A DNA stretch of 64,000 bases from Haematobia irritans (Eukaryota; Arthropoda; Insecta; Diptera; Muscidae). The DNA is taken from positions 96,016,852 to 96,080,851 of the forward strand of contig NC_134401.1 in the NCBI RefSeq assembly GCF_050003625.1, in the 5' to 3' direction. This document shows, piece by piece, positions 10,601 to 23,800 of the stretch (positions are counted from its first letter, which is position 1; every line of letters begins with the position of its first letter). The notes under the pieces are model-generated. The model made no database searches, was not told where the DNA came from, and was given only the letters and a program-made list of their open reading frames with translations. A program made the position numbers and the translations under genes.

Positions 10601-13600
10601 ATTTTTTGAGGGTGGTCACGAATTATCGTCCTTTTCGCTCTAGGACGCATATTTAAGGAGATATGGCCAAAATAAGTTTTGCATATAAAAATTTCAATTT
10701 TTTTAGGTTTTGGGTGGATTTTTCAATTTTTTGAGGGTGGTCACGAATTATCGTCCTTTTCGCTCTAGGACGCTTAGTTTAGGAGATATGGCCAAAATAA
10801 GTTTTTCATATAAAAATTTCAATTTTTTTAGTATTTGGGTGGATTTTTCAATTTTTTGATGGTGGTCACGAATTATCGTCCTTTTCGCTCTAGGACGCAT
10901 ATTTAAGGAGATATGGCCAAAAGAAGTTTTTCATATGAAAATTTCATTTTTTTTAGGTTTTGGGTGGATTTTTGATTTTTTTGAGAGTGGTCACGAATTA
11001 TCGTCCTTTTCGCTCTAGGACGCATATTTAAGGAGATATGGCCAAAAGAAGTTTTTCATATAAAAATTTCAATTTTTTTAGGTTTTGGGTGGATTTTTGA
11101 ATATTTTGAGGGTGGTCACGAATTATCGTCCTTTTCGCTCTAGGACGCTTAGTTTAGGAGATATGGCCAAAATAAGTTTTTCATATAAAAATTTCAATTT
11201 TTTTAGTATTAGGGTGGATTTTTCAATTTTTTGAGGGTGGTCACGAATTATCGTCCTTTTCGCTCTAGGACGCATATTTAAGGAGATATGGCCAAAAGAA
11301 GTTTTTCATATGAAAATTTCATTTTTTTTAGGTTTTGGGTGGATTTTTGATTTTTTTGAGAGTGGTCACGAATTATCGTCCTTTGCGCTATAGGACGCAT
11401 ATTTAAGGAGATATGGCCAAAAGAAGTTTTTCATATAAAAATTTAAATGTTTTTAGGTTTTGGGTGGATTTTTGAATTTTTTGAGGGTGGTCACGAATTA
11501 TCGTCCTTTGCGCTATAGGACGCATATTTAAGGAGATATGGCCAAAAGAAGTTTTTCATATAAAAATTTCAATTTTTTTAGGTTTCGGGTGGATTTTTGA
11601 ATTTTTTGAGGGAATTATCGTCCTTTTCGCTCTAGGACGCTTAGTTTAGGAGATATGGCCAAAATAAGTTTTTCATATAAAAATTTCAATTTTGTTAGGT
11701 TTTGGGTGGATTTTTGAATTTTTTGAGGGTGGTCACGAATTATCGTCCTTTTCGCTCTAGGACGCTTAGTTTAGGAGATATGGCCAAAATAAGTTTTTCA
11801 TATAAAAATTTCAATTTTTTTAGGATTTGGGTGGATTTTTCAATTTTTTGAGGGTGGTCACGAATTATCGTCCTTTTCGCTGTAGGACGCATATTTAAGG
11901 AGATATGGCCAAAAGAAGTTTTTCATATAAAAATTTCAATTTTTTTAGGTTTTGGGTGGATTTTTGAATATTTTGAGGGTGGTCACGAATTATCGTCCTT
12001 TTCGCTCTAGGACGCATATTTAAGGAGATATGGCCAAAAGAAGTTTTTCATATAAAAATTTCAATTTTTTTAGGTTTTGGGTGGATTTTTGAATTTTTTG
12101 AGGGTGGTCACGAATTATCGTCCTTTTCGCTCTAGGACGCATATTTAAGGAGATATGGCCAAAAGAAGTTTTTCATATAAAAATTTCAATTTTTTTAGGT
12201 TTTGGGTGGATTTTTGAATTTTTGAGGGTGGTCACGAATTATCGTCCTTTTCGCTCTAGGACGCATATTTAAGGAGATATGGCCAAAAGAAGTTTTTCAT
12301 ATAAAAATTTCAATTTTTTTAGGTTTTGGGTGGATTTTTGAATTTTTTGAGGGTGGTCACGAATTATCGTCCTTTGCGCTATAGGACGCATATTTAAGGA
12401 GATATGGCCAAAAGAAGTTTTTCATATAAAAATTTCAATTTTTTTAGGTTTTGGGTGGACTTTTGAATTTTTTGAGGGTGGGCACGAATTATCGTCCTTT
12501 TCGCTCTAGGACGCTTAGTTTAGGAGATATGGCAAAAATAAGTTTTTCATATAAAAATTTCAATTTTTTTTAGGTTTTGGGTGGATTTTTGAATTTTTGG
12601 AGGGTGGTCACGAATTATCGTCCTTTTCGCTGTAGGACGCATATTTAAGGAGATATGGCCAAAAGAAGTTTTTCATATAAAAATTTCAATTTTTTTAGGA
12701 TTTGGGTGGATTTTTGAATTTTTTGAGGGTGGTCACGAATTATCGTCCTTTGCGCTATAGGACGCATATTTAAGGAGATATGGCCAAAAGAAGTTTTTCA
12801 TATAAAAATTTCAATTTTTTTAGGTTTTGGGTGGACTTTTGAATTTTTTGAGGGTGGGCACGAATTATCGTCCTTTTCGCTCTAGGACGCTTTGTTTAGG
12901 AGATATGGCCAAAATAAGTTTTTCATATAAAAATTTCAATTTTTTTAGGATTTGGGTGGATTTTTCAATTTTTTGAGGGTGGTCACGAATTATCGTCCTT
13001 TTCGCTCTAGGACGCTTAGTTTAGGAGATATGGCCAAAAGAAGTTTTTCATATAAAAAATTCAATTTTTTTAGGATTTGGGTGGATTTTTCAATTTTTTG
13101 AGGGTGGTCACGAATTATCGTCCTTTTCGCTCTAGGACGCATATTTAAGGAGATATGGCCAAAAGAAGTTTTTCATATAAAAATTTCAATTTTTTTAGGA
13201 TTTGGGTGGATTTTTCAATTTTTTGATGGTGGTCACAAATTATCGTCCTTTTCGCTCTAGGACGCATATTTAAGGAGATATGGCTAAAAGAATTTTTTCA
13301 TATAAAAATTTCAATTTTTTTAGGTTTTGGGTGGATTTTTGAATTTTTTGAGGGTGGTCACGAATTATCGTCCTTTTCGCTTCAATTTTTTTAGGATTTG
13401 GGTGGATTTTTGAATTTTTTGAGGGTGGTCACGAATTATCGTCCTTTGCGCTATAGGACGCATATTTAAGGAGATATGGCCAAAAGAAGTTTTTCATATA
13501 AAAATTTCAATTTTTTTAGGTTTTGGGTGGACTTTTGAATTTTTTGAGGGTGGGCACGAATTATCGTCCTTTTCGCTCTAGGACGCTTTGTTTAGGAGAT

Positions 13601-14820
13601 ATGGCCAAAATAAGTTTTTCATATAAAAATTTCAATTTTTTTAGGATTTGGGTGGATTTTTCAATTTTTTGAGGGTGGTCACGAATTATCGTCCTTTTCG
13701 CTCTAGGACGCTTAGTTTAGGAGATATGGCCAAAAGAAGTTTTTCATATAAAAAATTCAATTTTTTTAGGATTTGGGTGGATTTTTCAATTTTTTGAGGG
13801 TGGTCACGAATTATCGTCCTTTTCGCTCTAGGACGCATATTTAAGGAGATATGGCCAAAAGAAGTTTTTCATATAAAAATTTCAATTTTTTTAGGATTTG
13901 GGTGGATTTTTCAATTTTTTGATGGTGGTCACAAATTATCGTCCTTTTCGCTCTAGGACGCATATTTAAGGAGATATGGCTAAAAGAATTTTTTCATATA
14001 AAAATTTCAATTTTTTTAGGTTTTGGGTGGATTTTTGAATTTTTTGAGGGTGGTCACGAATTATCGTCCTTTTCGCTGTAGGACGCATATTTAAGGAGAT
14101 ATGGCCAAAAGAAGTTTTTCATATAAAAATTTCAATTTTTTTAGGTTTTGGGTGGATTTTTCAATTTTTTGATGGTGGTCACGAATTATCGTCCTTTTCG
14201 CTCTAGGACGCATATTTAAAGAGATATGGTCAAAAGAAGTTTTTCATATAAAAATTTCAATTTTTTTAGGTTTTGGGTGGATTTTTGAATTTTTTGAGGG
14301 TGGTCACGAATTATCGTCCTTTTCGCTCTAGGACGCATATTTAAGGAGATATGGCCAAAATAAGTTTTGCATATACAAATTTCAATTTTTTTAGGTTTTG
14401 GGTGGATTTTTCAATTTTTTGAGGGTGGTCACGAATTATCGTCCTTTTCGCTCTAGGACGCTTAGTTTAGGAGATATGGCCAAAATAAGTTTTTCATATA
14501 AAAATTTCAATTTTTTTAGGATTTGGGTGGATTTTTCAATTTTTTGATGGTGGTCACGAATTATCGTCCTTTTCGCTCTAGGACGCATATTTAAGGAGAT
14601 ATGGCCAAAAGAAGTTTTTCATATGAAAATTTCATTTTTTTTAGGTTTTGGGTGGATTTTTGATTTTTTTGAGAGTGGTCACGAATTATCGTCCTTTTCG
14701 CTCTAGGACGCATATTTAAGGAGATATGGCCAAAAGAAGTTTTTCATATAAAAATTTCAATTTTTTTAGGTTTTGGGTGGATTTTTGAATATTTTGAGGG
14801 TGGTCACGAATTATCGTCCT
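7670..14820 (+). repeat. Segmental duplication, offset about 3.69 kb
   Basis: Satellite at about 7,670-11,130 recurs at about 11,365-14,820. Shared rare landmarks: TTTTGTTAGG (8,001 and 11,690), the single-C form ATGGCAAAAATAAG (about 8,842 and 12,530), GAATTTTTGGAGGG just after it, the deletion joint CGCTTCAATTTTT (9,691 and 13,379), and GAGAGTGG (about 10,982 and 14,671). The offset stays near 3,687-3,690. Differences include loss of TGGTCACG at 11,610 and GACACTT (9,190) versus GACGCTT (12,880). Boundaries are approximate because both edges lie in common satellite sequence. Confidence 0.8.
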
Positions 14821-17800
14821 TTTCGCTCTAGGACGCATATTTAAGGAGATATGGCCAAAAGAAGTTTTTCATATAAAAATTTCAATTTTTGTAGGTTTTG
14901 GGTGGATTTTTGAATTTTTTGAGGGTGGTCACGAATTATCGTCCTTTGCGCTATAGGACGCATATTTAAGGAGATATGGCCAAAAGAAGTTTTTCATACA
15001 AAAATTTCAATTTTTTTAGGTTTTGGGTGGATTTTTGAATTTTTTGAGGGTGGTCACGAATTATCGTCCTTTGCGCTATAGGACGCATATTTAAGGAGAT
15101 ATGGCCAAAAGAAGTTTTTCATATAAAAATTTCAATTTTTTTAGGTTTCGGGTGGATTTTTGAATTTTTTGAGGGTGGGCACGAATTATCGTCCTTTTCG
15201 CTCTAGGACGCTTAGTTTAGGAGATATGGCCAAAATAAGTTTTTCATATAAAAATTTCAATTTTTTAGGTTTTGGGTGGATTTTTGAATTTTTTGAGGGT
15301 GGTCACGAATTATCGTCCTTTTCGCTCTAGGACGCTTAGTTTAGGAGATATGGCCAAAATAAGTTTTTCATATAAAAATTTCAATTTTTTTAGGTTTTGG
15401 GTGGATTTTTGAATATTTTGAGGGTGGTCACGAATTATCGTCCTTTTCGCTCTAGGACGCATATTTAAAGAGATATGGTCAAAAGAAGTTTTTCATATAA
15501 AAATTTCAATTTTTTTAGGTTTTGGGTGGATTTTTGAATTTTTTGAGGGTGGTCACGAATTATCGTCCTTTTCGCTCTAGGACGCATATTTAAGGAGATA
15601 TGGCCAAAATAAGTTTTTCATATAAAAATTTCAATTTTTTTAGGATTTGGGTGGATTTTTAAATTTTTTGAGGGTGGTCACGAATTATCGTCCTTTTCGC
15701 TCTAGGACGCATATTTAAGGAGATATGGCCAAAAGAAGTTTTTCATATAAAAATTTCAATTTTTTTAGGTTTTGGGTGGATTTTTGAATTTTTTGAGGGT
15801 GGTCACGAATTATCGTCCTTTTCGCTCTAGGACGCATATTTAAGGAGATATGGCCAAAAGAAGTTTTTCATATAAAAATTTCAATTTTTTTAGGTTTTGG
15901 GTGGATTTTTGAATTTTTTGAGGGTGGTCACGAATTATCGTCCTTTGCGCTAGAGGACGCTTAGTTTAGGAGATATGGCCAAAATAAGTTTTTCATATAA
16001 AAATTTCAATTTTTTTAGGTTTTGGGTGGATTTTTGAATATTTTGAGGGTGGTCACGAATTATCGTCCTTTTCGCTCTAGGACGCATATTTAAAGAGATA
16101 TGGTCAAAAGAAGTTTTTCATATAAAAATTTCAATTTTTTTAGGTTTTGGGTGGATTTTTGAATTTTTTGAGGGTGGTCACGAATTATCGTCCTTTTCGC
16201 TCTAGGACGCATATTTAAGGAGATATGGCCAAAATAAGTTTTTCATATAAAAATTTCAATTTTTTTAGGATTTGGGTGGATTTTTAAATTTTTTGAGGGT
16301 GGTCACGAATTATCGTCCTTTTCGCTCTAGGACGCATATTTAAGGAGATATGGCCAAAAGAAGTTTTTCATATAAAAATTTCAATTTTTTTAGGTTTTGG
16401 GTGGATTTTTGAATTTTTTGAGGGTGGTCACGAATTATCGTCCTTTTCGCTCTAGGACGCTTAGTTTAGGAGATATGGCCAAAAGAAGTTTTTCATATAA
16501 AAAATTCAATTTTTTTAGGATTTGGGTGGATTTTTCAATTTTTTGAGGGTGGTCACGAATTATCGTCCTTTTCGCTCTAGGACGCATATTTAAGGAGATA
16601 TGGCCAAAAGAAGTTTTTCATATAAAAATTTCAATTTTTTTAGGATTTGGGTGGATTTTTCAATTTTTTGATGGTGGTCACAAATTATCGTCCTTTTCGC
16701 TCTAGGACGCATATTTAAGGAGATATGGCTAAAAGAATTTTTTCATATAAAAATTTCAATTTTTTTAGGTTTTGGGTGGATTTTTGAATTTTTTGAGGGT
16801 GGTCACGAATTATCGTCCTTTTCGCTGTAGGACGCATATTTAAGGAGATATGGCCAAAAGAAGTTTTTCATATAAAAATTTCAATTTTTTTAGGTTTTGG
16901 GTGGATTTTTCAATTTTTTGATGGTGGTCACGAATTATCGTCCTTTTCGCTCTAGGACGCATATTTAAAGAGATATGGTCAAAAGAAGTTTTTCATATAA
17001 AAATTTCAATTTTTTTAGATTTTGGGTGGATTTTTGAATTTTTTGAGGGTGGTCACGAATTATCGTCCTTTTCGCTGTAGGACGCATATTTAAGGAGATA
17101 TGGCCAAAAGAAGTTTTTCATATAAAAATTTCAATTTTTTTAGGTTTTGGGTGGATTTTTCAATTTTTTGATGGTGGTCACGAATTATCGTCCTTTTCGC
17201 TCTAGGACGCATATTTAAAGAGATATGGTCAAAAGAAGTTTTTCATATAAAAATTTCAATTTTTTTAGGTTTTGGGTGGATTTTTGAATTTTTTGAGGGT
17301 GGTCACGAATTATCGTCCTTTTCGCTCTAGGACGCATATTTAAGGAGATATGGCCAAAATAAGTTTTGCATATAAAAATTTCAATTTTTTTAGGTTTTGG
17401 GTGGATTTTTCAATTTTTTGAGGGTGGTCACGAATTATCGTCCTTTTCGCTCTAGGACGCATATTTAAGGAGATATGGCCAAAAGAAGTTTTTCATATGA
17501 AAATTTCATTTTTTTTAGGTTTTGGGTGGATTTTTGATTTTTTTGAGAGTGGTCACGAATTATCGTCCTTTTCGCTCTAGGACGCATATTTAAGGAGATA
17601 TGGCCAAAAGAAGTTTTTCATATAAAAATTTCAATTTTTTTAGGTTTTGGGTGGATTTTTGAATATTTTGAGGGTGGTCACGAATTATCGTCCTTTTCGC
17701 TCTAGGACGCATATTTAAGGAGATATGGCCAAAAGAAGTTTTTCATATAAAAATTTCAATTTTTGTAGGTTTTGGGTGGATTTTTGAATTTTTTGAGGGT

Positions 17801-20800
17801 GGTCACGAATTATCGTCCTTTGCGCTATAGGACGCATATTTAAGGAGATATGGCCAAAAGAAGTTTTTCATATAAAAATTTAAATTTTTTTAGGTTTTGG
17901 GTGGATTTTTGAATTTTTTGAGGGTGGTCACGAATTATCGTCCTTTGCGCTATAGGACGCATATTTAAGGAGATATGGCCAAAAGAAGTTTTTCATATAA
18001 AAATTTCAATTTTTTTAGGTTTCGGGTGGATTTTTGAATTTTTTGAGGGTGGGCACGAATTATCGTCCTTTTCGCTCTAGGACGCTTAGTTTAGGAGATA
18101 TGGCCAAAATAAGTTTTTCATATAAAAATTTCAATTTTTTTAGGTTTTGGGTGGATTTTTGAATTTTTTGAGGGTGGTCACGAATTATCGTCCTTTTCGC
18201 TCTAGGACGCTTAGTTTAGGAGATATGGCCAAAATAAGTTTTTCATATAAAAATTTCAATTTTTTTAGGTTTTGGGTGGATTTTTGAATATTTTGAGGGT
18301 GGTCACGAATTATCGTCCTTTTCGCTCTAGGACGCATATTTAAAGAGATATGGTCAAAAGAAGTTTTTCATATAAAAATTTCAATTTTTTTAGGTTTTGG
18401 GTGGATTTTTAAATTTTTTGAGGGTGGTCACGAATTATCGTCCTTTTCGCTCTAGGACGCATATTTAAGGAGATATGGCCAAAAGAAGTTTTTCATATAA
18501 AAATTTCATTTTTTTTAGGATTTGGGTGGATTTTTCAATTTTTTGATGGTGGTCACAAATTATCGTCCTTTTCGCTCTAGGACGCATATTTAAGGAGATA
18601 TGGCTTAAAGAAGTTTTTCATATAAAAATTTCAATTTTTTTAGGTTTTGGGTGGATTTTTGAATTTTTTGAGGGTGGTCACGAATTATCGTCCTTTTCGC
18701 TGTAGGACGCATATTTAAGGAGATATGGCCAAAAGAAGTTTTTCATATAAAAATTTCAATTTTTTTAGGTTTTGGGTGGATTTTTCAATTTTTTGATGGT
18801 GGTCACGAATTATCGTCCTTTTCGCTCTAGGACGCATATTTAGGGAGATATGGCCAAAAGAAGTTTTTCATATAAAAATTTCAATTTTTTTAGGTTTTGG
18901 GTGGATTTTTGAATTTTTTGAGGGTGGTCACGAATTATCGTCCTTTGCGCTATAGGACGCATATTTAAGGAGATATGGCCAAAAGAAGTTTTTCATATAA
19001 AAATTTCAATTTTTTTAGGTTTTGGGTGGATTTTTCAATTTTTTGATGGTGGTCACGAATTATCGTCCTTTTCGCTCTAGGACGCATATTTAAGGAGATA
19101 TGGCCAAAAGAAGTTTTTCATATAAAAATTAAATTTTTTTTAGGTTTTGGGTGGATTTTTGAATTTTTTGAGGGTGGTCACGAATTATCGTCCTTTTCGC
19201 TCTAGGACGCATATTTAAGGAGATATGGCCAAAAGAAGTTTTTCATATAAAAATTTCAATTTTTTTAGAATTTGGGTGGATTTTTCAATTTTTTGATGGT
19301 GGTCACAAATTATCGTCCATTTCGCTCTAGGACGCATATTTAAGGAGATATGGCTAAAAGAAGTTTTTCATATAAAAATTTCAATTTTTTTAGGTTTTGG
19401 GTGGATTTTTGAATTTTTTGATGGTGGTCACGAATTATCGTCCTTTTCGCTGTAGGACGCATATTTAAGGAGATATGGCCAAAAGAAGTTTTTCATATAA
19501 AAATTTCAATTTTTTTAGGTTTTGGGTGGATTTTTCAATTTTTTGATGGTGGTCACGAATTATCGTCCTTTTCGCTGTAGGACGCATATTTAAGGAGATA
19601 TGGCCAAAAGAAGTTCTTCATATAAAAATTACATTTTTTTTTAGGTTTTGGGTGGATTTTTGAATTTTTTGAGGGTGGTCACGAATTATCGTCCTTTTCG
19701 CTCTAGGACGCATATTAAAGAGATATGGTCAAAAGAAGTTTTTCATATAAAAATTTCAATTTTTTTAGGTTTTGGGTGGATTTTTGAATTTTTTGAGGGT
19801 GGTCAAGAATTATCGTCCTTTTCGCTCTAGGACGCATATTTAAGGAGATATGGCCAAAATAAGTTTTTCATATAAAAATTTCAATTTTTTTAGGTTTTGG
19901 GTGGATTTTTGAATTTTTTGAGGGTGGTCACGAATTATCGTCCTTTTCGCTCTAGGACGCATATTTAAGGAGATATGGCCAAAAGAAGTTTTTCATATAA
20001 AAATTTCAATTTTTTTAGGTTTTGGGTGGATTTTTGAATTTTTTGAGGGTGGTCACGAATTATCGTCCTTTTCGCTCTAGGACGCTTAGTTTAGGAGATA
20101 TGGCCAAAATAAGTTTTTCATATAAAAATTTCAATTTTTTTAGGTTTTGGGTGGATTTTTGAATTTTTTGAGGGTGGGCACGAATTATCGTCGTTTTCGC
20201 TCTAGGACGCTTAGTTTAGGAGATATGGCCAAAATAAGTTTTTCATATAAAAATTTCAATTTTTTTAGGTTTTGGGTGGATTTTTGAATTTTTGGAGGGT
20301 GGTCACGAATTATCGTCCTTTTTGCTCTAGGACGCTTTGTTTAGGAGATATGGCCAAAATAAGTTTTTCATATAAAAATTTCAATTTTTTTAGGATTTGG
20401 GTGGATTTTTCAATTTTTTGATGGTGGTCACGAATTATCGTCCTTTTCGCTCTAGGACGCTTAGTTTAGGAGATATGGCCAAAAGAAGTTTTTCATATAA
20501 AAATTTCAATTTTTTTAGGATTTGGGTGGATTTTTCAATTTTTTGAGGGTGGTCACGAATTATCGTCCTTTTCGCTCTAGGACGCTTAGTTTAGGAGATA
20601 TGGCCAAAAGAAGTTTTTCATATAAAAATTTCAATTTTTTTTAGGATTTGGGTGGATTTTTCAATTTTTTGAGGGTGGTCACGAATTATCGTCCTTTTCG
20701 CTCTAGGACGCATTTTTAAGGAGATATGGCCAAAAGAAGTTTTTCATATAAAAATTTCAATTTTTTTTAGGATTTTGGTGGATTTTTCAATTTTTTGATG

Positions 20801-23800
20801 GTGGTCACAAATTATCGTCCTTTTCGCTCTAGGACGCATATTTAAGGAGATATGGCTAAAAGAATTTTTTCATATAAAAATTTCAATTTTTTTAGGTTTT
20901 GGGTGTATTTTTGAATTTTTTGAGGGTGGTCACGAATTATCGTCCTTTTCGCTCTAGGACGCTTAGTTTAGGAGATATGGCCAAAAGAAGTTTTTCATAT
21001 AAAAATTTCATTTTTTTTAGGTTTTGGGTGGATTTTTGAATATTTTGAGGGTGGTCACGAATTATCGTCCTTTTCGCTCTAGGACGCATATTTAAAGAGA
21101 TATGGTCAAAAGAAGTTTTTCATATAAAAATTTCAATTTTTTTAGGTTTTGGGTGGATTTTTGAATTTTTTGAGGGTGGTCACGAATTATCGTCCTTTGC
21201 GCTATAGGACGCATATTTAAGGAGATATGGCCAAAAGAAGTTTTTCATATAAAAATTTCAATTTTTTTAGGTTTTGGGTGGATTTTTGAATTTTTTGAGG
21301 GTGGTCACGAATTATCGTCCTTTGCGCTATAGGACGCATATTTAAGGAGATATGGCCAAAAGAAGTTTTTCATATAAAAATTTCAATTTTTTTAGGTTTC
21401 GGGTGGATTTTTGAATTTTTTGAGGGTGGGCACGAATTATCGTCCTTTTCGCTCTAGGACGCTTAGTTTAGGAGATATGGCCAAAATAAGTTTTTCATAT
21501 AAAAATTTCAATTTTTTTAGGTTTTGGGTGGATTTTTGAATATTTTGAGGGTGGTCACGAATTATCGTCCTTTTCGCTCTAGGACGCATATTTAAAGAGA
21601 TATGGTCAAAAGAAGTTTTTCATATAAAAATTTCAATTTTTTTAGGTTTTGGGTGGATTTTTGAATTTTTTGAGGGTGGTCACGAATTATCGTCCTTTTC
21701 GCTCTAGGACGCATATTTAAGGAGATATGGCCAAAATAAGTTTTTCATATAAAAATTTAAATTTTTTTAGGATTTGGGTGGATTTTTAAATTTTTTGAGG
21801 GTGGTCACGAATTATCGTCCTTTTCGCTCTAGGACGCATATTTAAGGAGATATGGCCAAAAGAAGTTTTTCATATAAAAATTTCAATTTTTTTAGGATTT
21901 GGGTGGATTTTTCAATTTTTTGATGGTGGTCACAAATTATCGTCCTTTTCGCTCTAGGACGCATATTTAAGGAGATATGGCTAAAAGAAGTTTTTCATAT
22001 AAAAATTTCAATTTTTTTAGGTTTTGGGTGGATTTTTGAATTTTTTGAGGGTGGTCACGAATTATCGTCCTTTTCGCTGTAGGACGCATATTTAAGGAGA
22101 TATGGCCAAAAGAAGTTTTTCATATAAAAATTTCAATTTTTTAGGTTTTGGGTGGATTTTTCAATTTTTTGAGGGTGGTCACGAATTATCGTCCTTTTCG
22201 CTCTAGGACGCTTAGTTTAGGAGATATGGCCAAAATAAGTTTTTCATATAAAAATTTAAATTTTTTTAGTATTTGGGTGGATTTTTCAATTTTTTGATGG
22301 TGGTCACGAATTATCGTCCTTTTCGCTCTAGGACGCATATTTAAGGAGATATGGCCAAAATAAGTTTTTCATATGAAAATTTCATTTTTTTAGGTTTTGG
22401 GTGGATTTTTGATTTTTTTGAGAGTGGTCACGAATTATCGTCCTTTTCGCTCTAGGACGCATATTTAAGGAGATATGGCCAAAAGAAGTTTTTCATATAA
22501 AAATTTCAATTTTTTTAGGTTTTGGGTGGATTTTTGAATATTTTGAGGGTGGTCACGAATTATCGTCCTTTTCGCTCTAGGACGCTTAGTTTAGGAGATA
22601 TGGCCAAAATAAGTTTTTCATATAAAAATTTCAATTTTTTTAGTATTAGGGTGGATTTTTCAATTTTTTGAGGGTGGTCACGAATTATCGTCCTTTGCGC
22701 TATAGGACGCATATTTAAGGAGATATAGCCAAAAGAAGTTTTTCATATAAAAATTTAAATGTTTTTAGGTTTTGGGTGGATTTTTGAATTTTTTGAGGGT
22801 GGTCACGAATTATCGTCCTTTGCGCTATAGGACGCATATTTAAGGAGATATGGCCAAAAGAAGTTTTTCATATAAAAATTTCAATTTTTTTAGGTTTCGG
22901 GTGGATTTTTGAATTTTTTGAGGGAATTATCGTCCTTTTCGCTCTAGGACGCTTAGTTTAGGAGATATGGCCAAAATAAGTTTTTCATATAAAAATTTCA
23001 ATTTTGTTAGGTTTTGGGTGGATTTTTGAATTTTTTGAGGGTGGTCACGAATTAACGTCCTTTTCGCTCTAGGACGCTTAGTTTAGGAGATATGGCCAAA
23101 ATAAGTTTTTCATATAAAAATTTCAATTTTTTTAGGATTTGGGTGGATTTTTCAATTTTTTGAGGGTGGTCACGAATTATCGTCCTTTTCGCTGTAGGAC
23201 GCATATTTAAGGAGATATGGCCAAAAGAAGTTTTTCATATAAAAATTTCAATTTTTTTAGGTTTTGGGTGGATTTTTGAATATTTTGAGGGTGGTCACGA
23301 ATTATCGTCCTTTTCGCTCTAGGACGCATATTTAAGGAGATATGGCCAAAAGAAGTTTTTCATATAAAAATTTCAATTTTTTTAGGTTTTGGGTGGATTT
23401 TTGAATTTTTTGAGGGTGGTCACGAATTATCGTCCTTTTCGCTCTAGGACGCATATTTAAGGAGATATGGCCAAAAGAAGTTTTTCATATAAAAATTTCA
23501 ATTTTTTTAGGTTTTGGGTGGATTTTTGAATTTTTGAGGGTGGTCACGAATTATCGTCCTTTTCGCTCTAGGACGCATATTTAAGGAGATATGGCCAAAA
23601 GAAGTTTTTCATATAAAAATTTCAATTTTTTTAGGTTTTGGGTGGATTTTTGAATTTTTTGAGGGTGGTCACGAATTATCGTCCTTTGCGCTATAGGACG
23701 CATATTTAAGGAGATATGGCCAAAAGAAGTTTTTCATATAAAAATTTCAATTTTTTTAGGTTTTGGGTGGACTTTTGAATTTTTTGAGGGTGGGCACGAA

